Positions 8,746 to 17,600 of a stretch of 33,694 nt of DNA are shown piece after piece (the stretch's first letter is position 1; the number at the start of each line of letters is the position of its first letter). The notes below the pieces were generated by a model that was not told the DNA's origin, did not search any database, and saw only the letters and a program-made list of their open reading frames with translations. Source of the DNA: Thermoplasmata archaeon (lineage in GTDB: Archaea > Thermoplasmatota > Thermoplasmata > Halarchaeoplasmatales > Halarchaeoplasmataceae); NCBI GenBank assembly GCA_003551065.1, contig PULU01000071.1:1-33694 (forward strand), written 5' to 3'. The position numbers and the translations under genes are program-made.

Positions 8746-9786
8746 ATGACGAAAATCTATGAGTACGAATTGGGTATGGCTGCGGATAGATTGGTCAAAA
8801 ATTGCTTGAATTTGAAAGAAAACGAAACATTCTTGATCACCGCGGACACTCAAAGCAATGAAAGGGTTGTCAATGCTACTGCCCGAAAAGCTTTCGAGGT
8901 TGGTGCAAAACCGATGGTTTTATGGTTGCCATCTCCTCTGGGAGTTGGAAAGGATGCCGATCCAATGCTCCCTGTTGATGCTTTAACCGCTCTTTTGAAC
9001 GAAACGGATGTCTGGGTAGAATTTAACAACCAGTGGTTATTGTATTCTACTCCTTTCGAAAGATCGATGGAGGAAAATGATAGATTGAGATATCTCTGTC
9101 TTGTTGGGTTAAACGAGGAGATGATGGTCAGGACGATTGGCAGGGTAAAAAGAGAAAGTCTTGAGGCGTTCATGATGAAAGTATCCGAGTTGACGAGACA
9201 AGCAGAAGATGTGAAGGTGACCACCCCTGCAGGAACCCATCTAGAATTCAAGAATGATCCAAATCATCCTGTTGATTGTGATGCCGGTGATGCTAGCAGC
9301 CCTGGCATGCATTTCTTAGCAGGTCAGATCGCATGGTCACCCGATTTAGAAACTATAGATGGAAAGCTAGTTTTCGACGGATCTGTAGATCCTCCTATCG
9401 GTCTATTAGAGGATCCAATCGAGATCAAGGTTGAAAAGGGAAGGGTTGTTGAGATAGATGGTGGCAGAGAGGCCGTAGAGTTTAAAGATTGGTTGAACAG
9501 CTTTGAACATCCTAACATGAAAAGATTGGCACACATAAGTTACGGTTTTAACCCAGGAGCTAGATTATCTGGAAATATCCTAGAAGATGAAAGAGTATGG
9601 GGATGCACCGAGTGGGGATTGGGTTATCTCAGTTCCCATAACGCTCCTCCTGAAGGGATTGATGCCCCCTCTCACACCGATGGAATTTGTTTGAATTCGA
9701 CTGTTTGGTTGGACGATATCAAGCTATTAGATAAGGGGTCCATCGTTCATCCTGAATTAAAGAAATATAAGGAAATGTTTGAATGA
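8746..9786 (+). CDS. M29-type (aminopeptidase T/NicX-like) metalloenzyme, copy B
   Basis: Clear paralogue of the gene at 3286, co-linear over its whole length: EYELGMAADRL, FNNQWLLYSTPF, MVRTIGRVKR, LAGQIAWSPDLETIDG, GNILEDERVWGCTEWGLG and APSHTDGIC align without large gaps. The same Glu in CTEWGLG takes the place of the histidine expected in classical M29 enzymes, and the His-x-Asp pair is kept. A second, diverged copy on the other side of the glycyl radical operon suggests duplication with specialisation, perhaps for different peptides or amides. It is the second gene of a likely three-gene transcript (membrane protein, this gene, EamA permease). Cytosolic; no signal peptide. Confidence 0.75.
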   Translation: MTKIYEYELGMAADRLVKNCLNLKENETFLITADTQSNERVVNATARKAFEVGAKPMVLWLPSPLGVGKDADPMLPVDALTALLNETDVWVEFNNQWLLYSTPFERSMEENDRLRYLCLVGLNEEMMVRTIGRVKRESLEAFMMKVSELTRQAEDVKVTTPAGTHLEFKNDPNHPVDCDAGDASSPGMHFLAGQIAWSPDLETIDGKLVFDGSVDPPIGLLEDPIEIKVEKGRVVEIDGGREAVEFKDWLNSFEHPNMKRLAHISYGFNPGARLSGNILEDERVWGCTEWGLGYLSSHNAPPEGIDAPSHTDGICLNSTVWLDDIKLLDKGSIVHPELKKYKEMFE

Positions 9787-9837
9787 TGATCCGTTTTATC
9801 TTTATCTTATCAAATTTTTAAGCTTATAGGCAGGAAG

Positions 9838-10752
9838 ATGATGGATGTACCGATAAGTGATCTTTTGGGCGCTTTCCTTGCGCTAATAGGAGCATTGGTT
9901 GTAGCGATCCAGAGTGTATTAGTGAGAAAAAAAACGGTAACCGGTTCCGTTGAAAAATTGATAGGTATGGTCATCTTGATAAACTTCATTCTGTGGACTC
10001 CTTTGTCCCTAATTTTATATTTCCCATCTTTCAATGTTACCTTAATAGGATTCACTGCATTTATTTTATCAGGCATATTCGGTTTTTTCTTAGGATATCT
10101 CTTTATCTTTTATTCTATTAAGCGTATAGGTGCTTCGAAGACCCACCCACTAATGAAGATACAAGTTGTCGTAGCTCTCATATTATCTGTTGTTTTTCTG
10201 AAAGAGACACTCACATCATATCATTTGGCGGGTGTCATATTTTTATTATTTGGTACCATGTTAGTATCAAAAGAGATCACCGGTGATAACAATAGTGGGA
10301 GATCTATAACAAGAAGTGGATATATCGATCTATCGCTACCTTTTATCGGCGGAATATTTTGGGGTTTTAATTGGTATTTTACTAGACTAGGACTACTAGA
10401 GGGGGTACCGATATTACTAGGCTTGTCCATCAGCTCCGGTGGAGGATTGATGCTTTTTGTGTTATTCCAGGTAGTTTCCAATCGAAGTTTAAAATCTATC
10501 AAGATACTTTTACCTAATTCTAAACCGTTCATTATCATCGGTGTGATCTGTTCCTTTGCATTCCTACTAAATTTTTCTGCTTTATCTATCGCTAGAGTGG
10601 TGGTTGTCAATCCTATCTGGCATATCTCACCTTTGTTCGTTTTGATCTTGTCTTATCTTTTTCTTCCAAAGCTTGAACAGTTGAGTGTAAAAATAATACT
10701 TGGCTCTCTTCTGATAGTCTTTGGGACTGTTTGTGTGATAATATTCATGTAA
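9838..10752 (+). CDS. EamA/DMT-family permease
   Basis: Ten-helix drug/metabolite transporter family protein of 304 residues made of two five-helix EamA repeats. The first repeat ends with the typical ...GASKTHPLMKIQVVVALILSV and FLKETLTSYHLAGVIFLLFG helices; the second ends with SIARVVVVNPIWHISPLFVLIL and the final KIILGSLLIVFGTV helix. Substrates in this family are mostly small metabolites or amino acids, moved by exchange or proton coupling; none can be predicted here. It follows copy B of the M29-type enzyme by 51 bp on the same strand, so it could export or import products of that pathway. CAGGAAG precedes two adjacent ATG codons (9838, 9841); either may be used. Confidence 0.85.
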   Translation: MMDVPISDLLGAFLALIGALVVAIQSVLVRKKTVTGSVEKLIGMVILINFILWTPLSLILYFPSFNVTLIGFTAFILSGIFGFFLGYLFIFYSIKRIGASKTHPLMKIQVVVALILSVVFLKETLTSYHLAGVIFLLFGTMLVSKEITGDNNSGRSITRSGYIDLSLPFIGGIFWGFNWYFTRLGLLEGVPILLGLSISSGGGLMLFVLFQVVSNRSLKSIKILLPNSKPFIIIGVICSFAFLLNFSALSIARVVVVNPIWHISPLFVLILSYLFLPKLEQLSVKIILGSLLIVFGTVCVIIFM

Positions 10753-10800
10753 GACTTCTAAAGGCTGAAAAGATGAAGCACAACAGATAAATACCCCATC

Positions 10801-10858
10801 TACTTAAAAACCTTCAAGTAGCGGGTGAAGACCCGCCGGAGATGTGCCCTTTTAAGGG
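10801..10858 (+). promoter_or_regulatory. TATA-like box and hairpin leader of the L15e gene
   Basis: TACTTAAAAA (10801-10810) could serve as TATA box. Directly after it GCGGGT-GAAG-ACCCGC (10821-10836) forms a 6-bp GC-rich stem with a tetraloop, and CCCT-TTTA-AGGG (10847-10858) a weaker 4-bp stem. Depending on the true transcription start these lie in the 5' leader, where they could control L15e translation. Confidence 0.4.
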
Positions 10859-10889
10859 TGAATCCATAAGCAGCGAAGAAAGTGATAAG

Positions 10890-11519
10890 ATGGCAGAAGA
10901 AGAATTCACATTGGAAGATGAAGAAGAGGAAATCGAGAACAAGCAGAGCATGTATAAGTACATTGAAGATGCGTGGAAGGATCCTGATGAGGGTTATTTG
11001 AAAAAACTAAATTGGGAACGTATCCAGAGATGGAGACGTGAAGATAATTTTACTCGAGTCGAAAGGCCCACTCGTTTAGATAAAGCTCGCAAATTAGGCT
11101 ATAAAGCTAAACAGGGATATGTTGTTGTACGATCAAGGATAAGAAGAGGAGGTTTACAGAAACGTAGACCCAAAGGAGGGCGTAAACCAAAGAAACTAGG
11201 GTTGAAAAAGATCACACCTAGGAAGAATCTACAGCGTATCGCAGAAGAGAGAACTTCTAAAAAGTATCCCAATTTAAGGGTTTTAAATTCCTATTGGATC
11301 GGACAAGATGGAAGACATAAGTATTTCGAGGTTATATTGGTAGATCCACACCATCCAGTTATCAAGAACGATGAAAAGATCAACTGGATATGTGATGATT
11401 CTCAGAAGGGAAGGGTTTTCCGTGGACTCACATCTGCCGGAAGAAAATCTAGAGGGTTACATAAAAAAGGAAAGGGTGCTGAAAGATCCCGTCCATCTAA
11501 AACGAAAACTGAAAGATAA
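10890..11519 (+). CDS. rpl15e: 50S ribosomal protein L15e
   Basis: Archaeal/eukaryotic ribosomal protein L15e of the large subunit. From [18 protein letters not shown] onward it matches the family throughout: [45 protein letters not shown]-like segment, [28 protein letters not shown] and the basic C-terminus [12 protein letters not shown]. Family members normally begin at the first MYKYI; here the frame is open further upstream and adds an acidic stretch, [20 protein letters not shown], from the ATG at 10890. None of the candidate ATGs (10842, 10890, 10950) has a convincing ribosome-binding site, so the start is uncertain; I chose 10890 because the acidic codons look translated and the 10842 start would run into the hairpin leader. 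Confidence 0.93.
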   Translation: MAEEEFTLEDEEEEIENKQSMYKYIEDAWKDPDEGYLKKLNWERIQRWRREDNFTRVERPTRLDKARKLGYKAKQGYVVVRSRIRRGGLQKRRPKGGRKPKKLGLKKITPRKNLQRIAEERTSKKYPNLRVLNSYWIGQDGRHKYFEVILVDPHHPVIKNDEKINWICDDSQKGRVFRGLTSAGRKSRGLHKKGKGAERSRPSKTKTER

Positions 11520-11573
11520 AAATACCACCTTTCCGATATACTCTCCATATGTTCCTAACTGAAGCTTAGACAT

Positions 11574-12005
11574 ATGCATTGTTTTTTTCTAGTGGGTTGT
11601 TTCTCCGTAAAATCCCTACTTGATCTTCAGAGTTGGGCCTCTCGCAAAAACCTTTGGGAACTATGGGTCGTTTTTATCATCGCCATGATCGGTCATGATA
11701 TTATTTTATTTCCTTCCTCAAGGACCTTTTTAGGTATCAAATGGTCCATATTTTTGATAATAGTATTGTTCTTTTACTTTAAAGAAATAAGATTCCTAGT
11801 ATTAGATGATAAGATAGCTTTACTTGCAGTGGTATCATTGCTCCACCTATACATGATCTCTGTATTTTTAATCCTATACACAGTATTATTACTTTTATTA
11901 AAAAGAAGGATTAAGCACGGTTTCAGCCATTCGAAAAAGATACCTACTTTACCTTTATCTACATCACCAGTTGTGTTCACAGTTGCTTTGTTTTTATTCC
12001 TATGA
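11574..12005 (+). CDS. Small multi-pass membrane protein, possibly a degenerate A24 (prepilin peptidase-like) protein
   Basis: Hydrophobic 143-residue protein with about four membrane segments. I do not recognise it with confidence. The order of features loosely recalls archaeal A24 preflagellin/prepilin peptidases: a membrane helix ending in AMIGHDIILFP (first aspartate region), a second helix pair, LVLDDKIALLAV (where the family has GxGDxK or GADxxA), and a final PTLPLSTSPVVFTVALFL helix. The glycines around the second aspartate are missing and the protein is short, so an active peptidase is doubtful. There is no clear ribosome-binding site at the ATG. It is convergent with the gene at 12008 (2-bp gap). 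Confidence 0.45.
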   Translation: MHCFFLVGCFSVKSLLDLQSWASRKNLWELWVVFIIAMIGHDIILFPSSRTFLGIKWSIFLIIVLFFYFKEIRFLVLDDKIALLAVVSLLHLYMISVFLILYTVLLLLLKRRIKHGFSHSKKIPTLPLSTSPVVFTVALFLFL

Positions 12006-12007
12006 TA

Positions 12008-12304
12008 TTATCTTACATAGGGTAATAAATAATGCCTTAGAGCAGAGAGTATGTTGGCCTGTGATCCATGTATAAAAATTCTCAGGCTTGATAGGTTTAA
12101 AAGTAAAGATGGATTGTCATAGTCTAAATCTATGATATCTTTTACCTCGTTAAATGGTATCTGGTACCATGAACTACCATCGGATAATAGAAGACCATTA
12201 TCAGTTATGTATAATTTTCCTCCTCCGGAGGCTAGATTATACTCTTTAGAATTGTCCTTCATCCTAAAATCAAACTGTACTATATCTATAAGCCTTGCAA
12301 ACAT
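12008..12304 (-). CDS. Small beta-rich protein, PH-like fold suspected
   Basis: 98-residue soluble protein of unknown function. Its pattern of short strands with GKLYITDNGLLLSDGSSWYQIPFNEVKDI is what one sees in PH-like or CheF-type beta domains, where a strand reading 'ltd-gl' is followed by an 'ip-f-di-di' strand. This is a resemblance, not an identification. It starts 15 nt after the stop of the NOG1-like GTPase gene on the same strand, so it is probably the second gene of that operon. Confidence 0.55.
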   Translation of the reverse strand: MFARLIDIVQFDFRMKDNSKEYNLASGGGKLYITDNGLLLSDGSSWYQIPFNEVKDIIDLDYDNPSLLLNLSSLRIFIHGSQANILSALRHYLLPYVR

Positions 12305-12319
12305 CTAGTTGAATCAGGT

Positions 12320-13285
12320 TTATAACTCATATTTATATTTTAGCCCGTTTTTTATTAGTTCCTTTAGTTTATCTAAATTCTTATCTTCTAGTGCCGATAT
12401 ATGTAAACGTTTATTTTGGACCTCATCCACATCTAATTTATTATCTATCTCTATAATTTTTACGTCGGGGAAGCTCTCTTTAAGTTCAGAGGCGAGAGCT
12501 TCCTGTTTTTCGAGAGGGTAACCACATGTACCACTGGGATCATATAGATACAATATAAGATCCGCCAAACTCTCCAAAGCATTTACTGCTTGTTTTTCAA
12601 TCTCGTTCCTTTCTTCATCCGGCCTATCCAGGAGTCCAGGCGTATCCAATAACTGACATCTATGCCTTCCTATTGTGAAATGTCCTATACCGACTTCTTT
12701 GGTCGTGAAGGGATACACGGCGACTTTTGGTTTACCACTGGATATCTTAGAAACTAGCAGAGATTTACCTACGTTGGGATATCCTGCTACGACGACGGTA
12801 GGTAGATCCGAACGTATATCCGGTAGTGAGTTGAGCTTCTTTCTACACTCGTTTAAAAATGCAAGATCATCATCTATTTGCTCGAGTATCGACGATGTTC
12901 TACCGTAGGCTTGCTTTCTAATCTTTTCCATCTCCTCTACGGTATTTTTCTTCATCAAATTTCTAGCGGACTCCATGAGTATCCTCTTAGTCCTACGTCT
13001 TGCCCAGTTGACTGCACCGATACTTTTCTTTAGTTTATCTACGCCTATCATTATGTCTATGATCTCATAATAGAAAGGTGGAAGTATATCTATAGAGGGA
13101 AATTCCTTTTCGTATCTTTTAAGGGTGTCTTCTAATGTGTGGGCGATCTTATTGAGTTTCGCCGAATTAGTTTTTTTTGTACTTTCTTCCCTAGTGTTGC
13201 CCTTTTTATCGAGTTTAGATGCCCTTCTGAATGCTTTGTCTACGAGTTGTTTTGAAGTTAATATCGGAGGTATATTAAAGTCCAT
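12320..13285 (-). CDS. nog1: NOG1-family GTPase (ribosome assembly)
   Basis: Obg-superfamily GTPase of the NOG1 type, linked to large-subunit ribosome assembly. The N-terminal ~155 residues are helical and basic (MDFNIPPILTSKQLVDKAF, LPPFYYEIIDIMIG, INWARR-like NWARRRTKRI), characteristic of NOG1. The G domain follows in order: G1 GYPNVGKS, G2 YPFTTKE, G3 DTPGL, G4 NKLD and G5 SAL. At 321 residues it has the compact archaeal form and lacks the long eukaryotic C-terminal extension. It is divergent from the FKBP gene. A TTAAATTTAA box about 30 nt before the ATG and the absence of a ribosome-binding site suggest a leaderless or very short-leader transcript. Confidence 0.92.
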   Translation of the reverse strand: MDFNIPPILTSKQLVDKAFRRASKLDKKGNTREESTKKTNSAKLNKIAHTLEDTLKRYEKEFPSIDILPPFYYEIIDIMIGVDKLKKSIGAVNWARRRTKRILMESARNLMKKNTVEEMEKIRKQAYGRTSSILEQIDDDLAFLNECRKKLNSLPDIRSDLPTVVVAGYPNVGKSLLVSKISSGKPKVAVYPFTTKEVGIGHFTIGRHRCQLLDTPGLLDRPDEERNEIEKQAVNALESLADLILYLYDPSGTCGYPLEKQEALASELKESFPDVKIIEIDNKLDVDEVQNKRLHISALEDKNLDKLKELIKNGLKYKYEL

Positions 13286-13382
13286 GAAACCCGTTAGATT
13301 CTCATATCGGTTAAATTTAACGGACTATTTCGACGAAAACGCTTAAAAAGGACCTGTTTCTTTGGCCGTATAGGTGCTACGT

Positions 13383-14168
13383 ATGGAAGAAGGAGACCTA
13401 GTTTACGTGGATTTCGATCTATGGATAATGCCTGATGATGAGGAAGAAGAGCCTATACTCTTCGACACCACAGATGAGGAAAAGGCTGAGGAAGAAGAAA
13501 TCTATAATGAAGATGCCTCATATGGCCCCACCCCCTTTGTAATTGAAGAAGGAGAGATTTTAGAAGGTTTCTACAAAGCCCTCTTAGAAAGCGAAGTCGG
13601 TGAAGAAAAATCGGTCGAGGTCCCTCCTGATGAAGGAATCGGTAACAGGGATCCGGGTAAGATTGAATTGTTCAGCAGAAGAGAACTTGATAGAAAAGGT
13701 ATCGATCCTGTCGTAGGCAAGGAAGTCGAGATAGATGATAGACGAGGCACGGTTATCCAAGCTACAGCTGGAAGGATCAGGATCGATTTCAACCATCCAT
13801 TAGCTGGAAAAACTTTGAGATATGATTTTGAGATAGTGGATAAACCAGAGGAAGAAGAAGAGATCGTTAAAGCCATCTTCGAAAAGGATTTCAGAAAGTC
13901 TGAATTAGAGATTCAGAAGGAAGAAGATGCTTTAGATATAGTACTTCCAGACGAGTGTAAGTATGATCAAGGTTGGATCGTCAGCAAATATCGTATCGTA
14001 GGCGATCTTAGGAAGTACATAGATGTAAAAACGATCAATTTCATCGAGCAGTATGTCGAAGAAGATGAAGATGACATCGATGAAGAGGAATTAGAAGCAG
14101 AATTAGAAGAAGAAGTGGAAGCAGAACTAGAAGAAAAAGCAGAGGAAGAAGTAAACGAAGAGGAATAA
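13383..14168 (+). CDS. Long archaeal FKBP-type peptidyl-prolyl isomerase with acidic tail
   Basis: Cytosolic peptidyl-prolyl cis-trans isomerase and folding chaperone of the SlyD-like archaeal FKBP family. MEEGDLVYVDFDLW begins the FKBP domain; PTPFVIEEGEILEGFYKALLESEVGEEKSVEVPPDEGIG is the typical isomerase core; GKEVEIDDRRGTVIQ is the inserted chaperone (IF) domain; HPLAGKTLRYDFEIVD closes the FKBP domain. A C-terminal domain of about 90 residues follows, as in the long archaeal forms, and then a run of about 40 almost wholly acidic residues. An additional acidic insertion (DDEEEEPILFDTTDEEKAEEEE) sits near the N-terminus. I use the ATG at 13383, with AGGTG spaced properly in front, instead of the GTG at 13374. 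TTAAAAAG at about 13343-13350 may be the TATA box. Confidence 0.92.
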   Translation: MEEGDLVYVDFDLWIMPDDEEEEPILFDTTDEEKAEEEEIYNEDASYGPTPFVIEEGEILEGFYKALLESEVGEEKSVEVPPDEGIGNRDPGKIELFSRRELDRKGIDPVVGKEVEIDDRRGTVIQATAGRIRIDFNHPLAGKTLRYDFEIVDKPEEEEEIVKAIFEKDFRKSELEIQKEEDALDIVLPDECKYDQGWIVSKYRIVGDLRKYIDVKTINFIEQYVEEDEDDIDEEELEAELEEEVEAELEEKAEEEVNEEE

Positions 14169-14217
14169 ATTCGCTCTCTAAATTTTAACCAACCCCATTT
14201 CCCTAATTGGATTAATC

Positions 14218-14400
14218 ATGACCGTCAGAATAACCCACAAGCAGATGATCGTTATATTCATATTGATAGCGATATTCATAAGTCTATTATCATTTATGTT
14301 AGGGCCTGCTGGATCGATGTATGTAACTGTCGGTTTGGTAGTTATTTTTATAATCTTCAAGCTGCGTCAGTATGTAAAGGGAGAAAAGGAAAACGACTGA
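14218..14400 (+). CDS. 60-residue two-helix membrane protein
   Basis: Small hypothetical protein with a short charged N-terminus (MTVRITHKQ), two membrane helices (about 10-27 and 32-48) separated by GPAGS, and a charged C-terminus (KLRQYVKGEKEND). It follows the FKBP gene on the same strand after 49 bp and ends just before tRNA-Arg. The hydrophobic pattern and positive-inside charges look like a real membrane protein, but no family is recognised and the upstream ribosome-binding site is poor. Confidence 0.5.
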   Translation: MTVRITHKQMIVIFILIAIFISLLSFMLGPAGSMYVTVGLVVIFIIFKLRQYVKGEKEND

Positions 14401-14420
14401 TTTTTAAAAAGAATTATTAG

Positions 14421-14495
14421 CGGGCGTAGGGGGATTCGAACCCCCGTTCTACAGCTTAGGAGGCTGTCGCCATATCCAGACTAGGCCACACGCCC
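14421..14495 (-). tRNA. tRNA-Arg (anticodon CCT)
   Basis: Complete cloverleaf without intron: acceptor GGGCGTG/TACGCCC, anticodon arm ACAGC-CTCCTAA-GCTGT with anticodon CCT, and T arm GGGGGTTCGAATCCCCC. The discriminator base is G and CCA is not encoded. Just upstream lies a broken copy of its 5' half, described separately. Confidence 0.95.
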
Positions 14496-14508
14496 ATTTT
14501 GTTTGTTT

Positions 14509-14639
14509 AATGGGTTAGTCTGGAGATAAGAGGAATTTGTAATTCCTTGGCATATCCAGACTATATTCAAGGGCATAGAGATGGCCTTGAAGGTTCGGGG
14601 AAAATTATAATTTCCCAGTAAGGCCACACGCCCATTTTG
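14509..14639 (-). repeat. Broken duplicate of the tRNA-Arg 5' half with hairpins
   Basis: Reading the minus strand towards tRNA-Arg: a 19-nt exact copy of the tRNA start and its flank (CAAAATGGGCGTGTGGCCT, 14639-14621); a 57-nt insert with two hairpins, GGGAAA...TTTCCC and TTCAAGG-C-CAT-CTCT-ATG-C-CCTTGAA; then an exact copy of the next 13 nt of the tRNA (TAGTCTGGATATG, 14563-14551); a hairpin AGGAATT-ACA-AATTCCT; and finally TCCAGACTAACCCATT (14524-14509), an inverted copy that pairs with both TAGTCTGGA copies. The duplicate lacks anticodon and T arms, so it is not a working tRNA. It could be a tRNA pseudogene, a transcribed structured RNA, or a long folded leader. Confidence 0.8.
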
Positions 14640-14692
14640 AGTCGAATTTTTCATATGGATGTATATTAGATAAGTCTTACGCAGGAAAAAGC

Positions 14693-17600
14693 TCATCTTT
14701 GGATTTTATAGTCTGTGTGTTCCTGAGGTATTTCTTTTCTATATTCAATATCTAAGATATCCTCTTGTTTTCTATCTTTACTCGACTTCATCAGGATTCG
14801 AAAGCCTAAGAATAGAGTCAAGATCGTTATCGAACCCAATGGAACCAATATATAGACCTCTTGGGCGTAAACATAGAATGTCACTTTTTGAGTTTCACTA
14901 TTTCCAGCCCTATCCCATGCTCTTACTTCGATCTGGTTTTTTCCATTCCTCAATCTACTTGCTTCATATTCAAGTTCCTGATCCACATCCACCCATCTTC
15001 CTTTATTTATCCTGATCTCGTATCCATCGATGCCCGATAATTGATCATAGGCTTCCCATCTGATATCAACTTTCCTTGAATGGAAAAGATCTTCTTCCTT
15101 TGGCTCCGATATCTTCAGAACCGGAGATGTGGTGTCCACTGTAAAACTAGTATTAGAAACAATATAGTCTTCGGTATTGTCACTCACCTTTAGTTGAATC
15201 GTATGAGCACCTTCTTCAAGATTTTCGAGTATATGAACTGTTTCCTGTCCTATATGTTTCCATTCCTCACCTTCTTTTCTAATGTAGTGTTCCCTTATTC
15301 CAATACCACCTTCGGATATCCACTCTATTCTCACATCTTCAGTATTCAAGTAAATACCATCTTCTGGCTCATCTATCCGAATTTCTAATTGTTCGAAAGG
15401 ACTAATTAAAGGGTATTTGTCAGTAAAACCAATACCCTCAAAAGGTGTATCTGCGAAGCCATCCGATCCTTCCTCGTCACGTTCTACTCCGGAGTATCTA
15501 TCCTCCCCATCATGATCATACCAATAATTTCCACCACCTGGGTATTCTCTGTACCAGCTATTTTCTTTGCTCGTGTCTCTACCTGGCCCTAGTTCACTTT
15601 CAAAAAAATTGTTGTGATATACGTCGTTATATTGTGATTGGAGTAATAAAGAAACACCCCTTCTACCTTTTGAAAAATCATTTCTATAAATTTCGTTATT
15701 ATGTGAATTAGCCAATAATAAACCTTGTGTGTTATTTCTAAAAGTATTACTAGAAATTATATTCCGACCAGACGATATCAGAGTAGCGCCTTCAGTATTG
15801 TCTACAAATACGTTTTCCTTGATGAGATTATCAAAGGAATTGATCATGTATAATCCCCAACTATTGTTTTTTAAAACACATCCAGTTATAATATTATGAT
15901 CGGAGAAACCCATGAGTATCCCATCAGTTAACCCGTCCAAATGTTGATCTTTGATCTCAACTCCTGTACTATTTGAAAGGATGATCTGACCCGCTTCTTT
16001 TTCTAAAATTCCCTGTGTTTTATTGTTCAAATAAATTACGGGTTTTCCATTTACTTCGTTATCGGTACTTATAATATGTGTATTCCAGTGTTTCACTTCT
16101 GGTCCGCTTAGAAATATACTTGAATCTTCAATAGAGTTTCCATCTAATCGATTGTTCATAGACCTTAATAATCCGATGGCATAGCTACTATACTTGATAT
16201 CATTATCTTCTATACTGTTATAGTTTGAACGGAATAACCTAATGTTATAGATCTCATTTCGTTCTACAAAATTAGAATTGATCTTATTGTGATGGGAATT
16301 ATATAGATAAATGCCAAACTTATTCTCTGCTAGGGTGTTATTGATGAGAACATTATCTTCAGAAAAGGCCAACTTGATACCTGCTGAGGAGTTATACAGA
16401 TTAAGATTTTCCACTAGCATGTTATTACAGTTAACGAGGATGACCTGACCTGCATCTTCTGGAATACTTCCATATTCATCGTTTTTCCAGTAGTAGATTG
16501 GTTGGCCGTTGACAGTATTTGATGAGTCTATATCGTGACTTGTCCAATGGTACAATATATCGCTGTAAAACATTAGTCCGGTTCGTTCTAATGAGTTCTT
16601 AGTAAGATCACTCCTCTGAGAATAGTGATGCACAATACCATAGTCTCCTCCTTGGATAATATTATCATGGACAATGCTATCTATCGATGAGAATAAACTT
16701 AAAAAATAGGTATTGTTTTTTCCGGTATTGTACATAATATGGTTACTTTTTGACCCATATATCTCTATAGAATAACTACACTCAGTAAAAAAGTTATCTT
16801 CTATCCTATTATTATTAGATTCGGATAACATAAGACCTATGAAAGAATCTTTGAAATTATTTTCAATGATCAGGTTATTGTTTCCCAGATCTATCGATAT
16901 ATCCATAAGATTATCAGTAAATTCGTTCTCCATCACCCCTGTCAGTCCGGATTTTATCATTAATATACCATCAGAGATGTCGAAGAATTCGTTATTAGAA
17001 ATAATCGTGTGGTTTGACTTCTCTATTATTAATCCATTTCGATTGTAAGAAAAATTGTTTTGGTGGATCTTATTGTGATCCGATTCTAAAAAGCTCATGC
17101 CTGTATGATAACCTGATATGTTATTTTCCATAAAATCATTATTTCTAGATGTCATTACTTCGATGCCTGCATCTCTTCCAACATCTACTTGGACTTTTTC
17201 GATCATCTCCCAGTTCTCAGAGCTAGCTGTAAATGTCAGTTCTATTTCTCCATGTACCTCAGGTTTCCAACTGCCTGAATAATATCCATCACCTTTTACC
17301 TGGTCCCAATCAACACCATCGTCTTCGAGATAGATCTTATCTTCTTCAGTGTCGAATTCAACTGATACGTTGATATCTGATATAGGATGAACCCCATCGG
17401 TTATGGAGACCATCAATCCGGTTTCTGATAGAACATCATGTCTAGACGAATTGCCAGGACTGTGGACCCAAAAGTATGGTTCTTCAGGTGTGATTGTCGG
17501 CTCCATGGCTTTAGAGGCATTTATCCTACCTTCAGTCAGACTGGTATCTTTCAATGAATCTAATCTATCTGCTGATGAGAGTATTATATTCTTGATTTGG

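Noticed and set aside
14551-14639. The tRNA-Arg copy read as a second, intron-containing tRNA
   Set aside because: Anticodon and T arms are missing and the 57-nt insert lies in the D arm without a bulge-helix-bulge at its ends.
14421-14639. tRNA-Arg duplicate read as an integrase attachment site
   Set aside because: Attachment sites usually duplicate the 3' part of a tRNA and come with an integrase; here the 5' half is copied and no integrase is present.
14481-14696. 71-aa minus-strand ORF over tRNA-Arg and its broken copy
   Set aside because: It runs through a tRNA gene and repeats NGRVA from the duplicated tRNA segments; it is a product of the repeat, not a protein.
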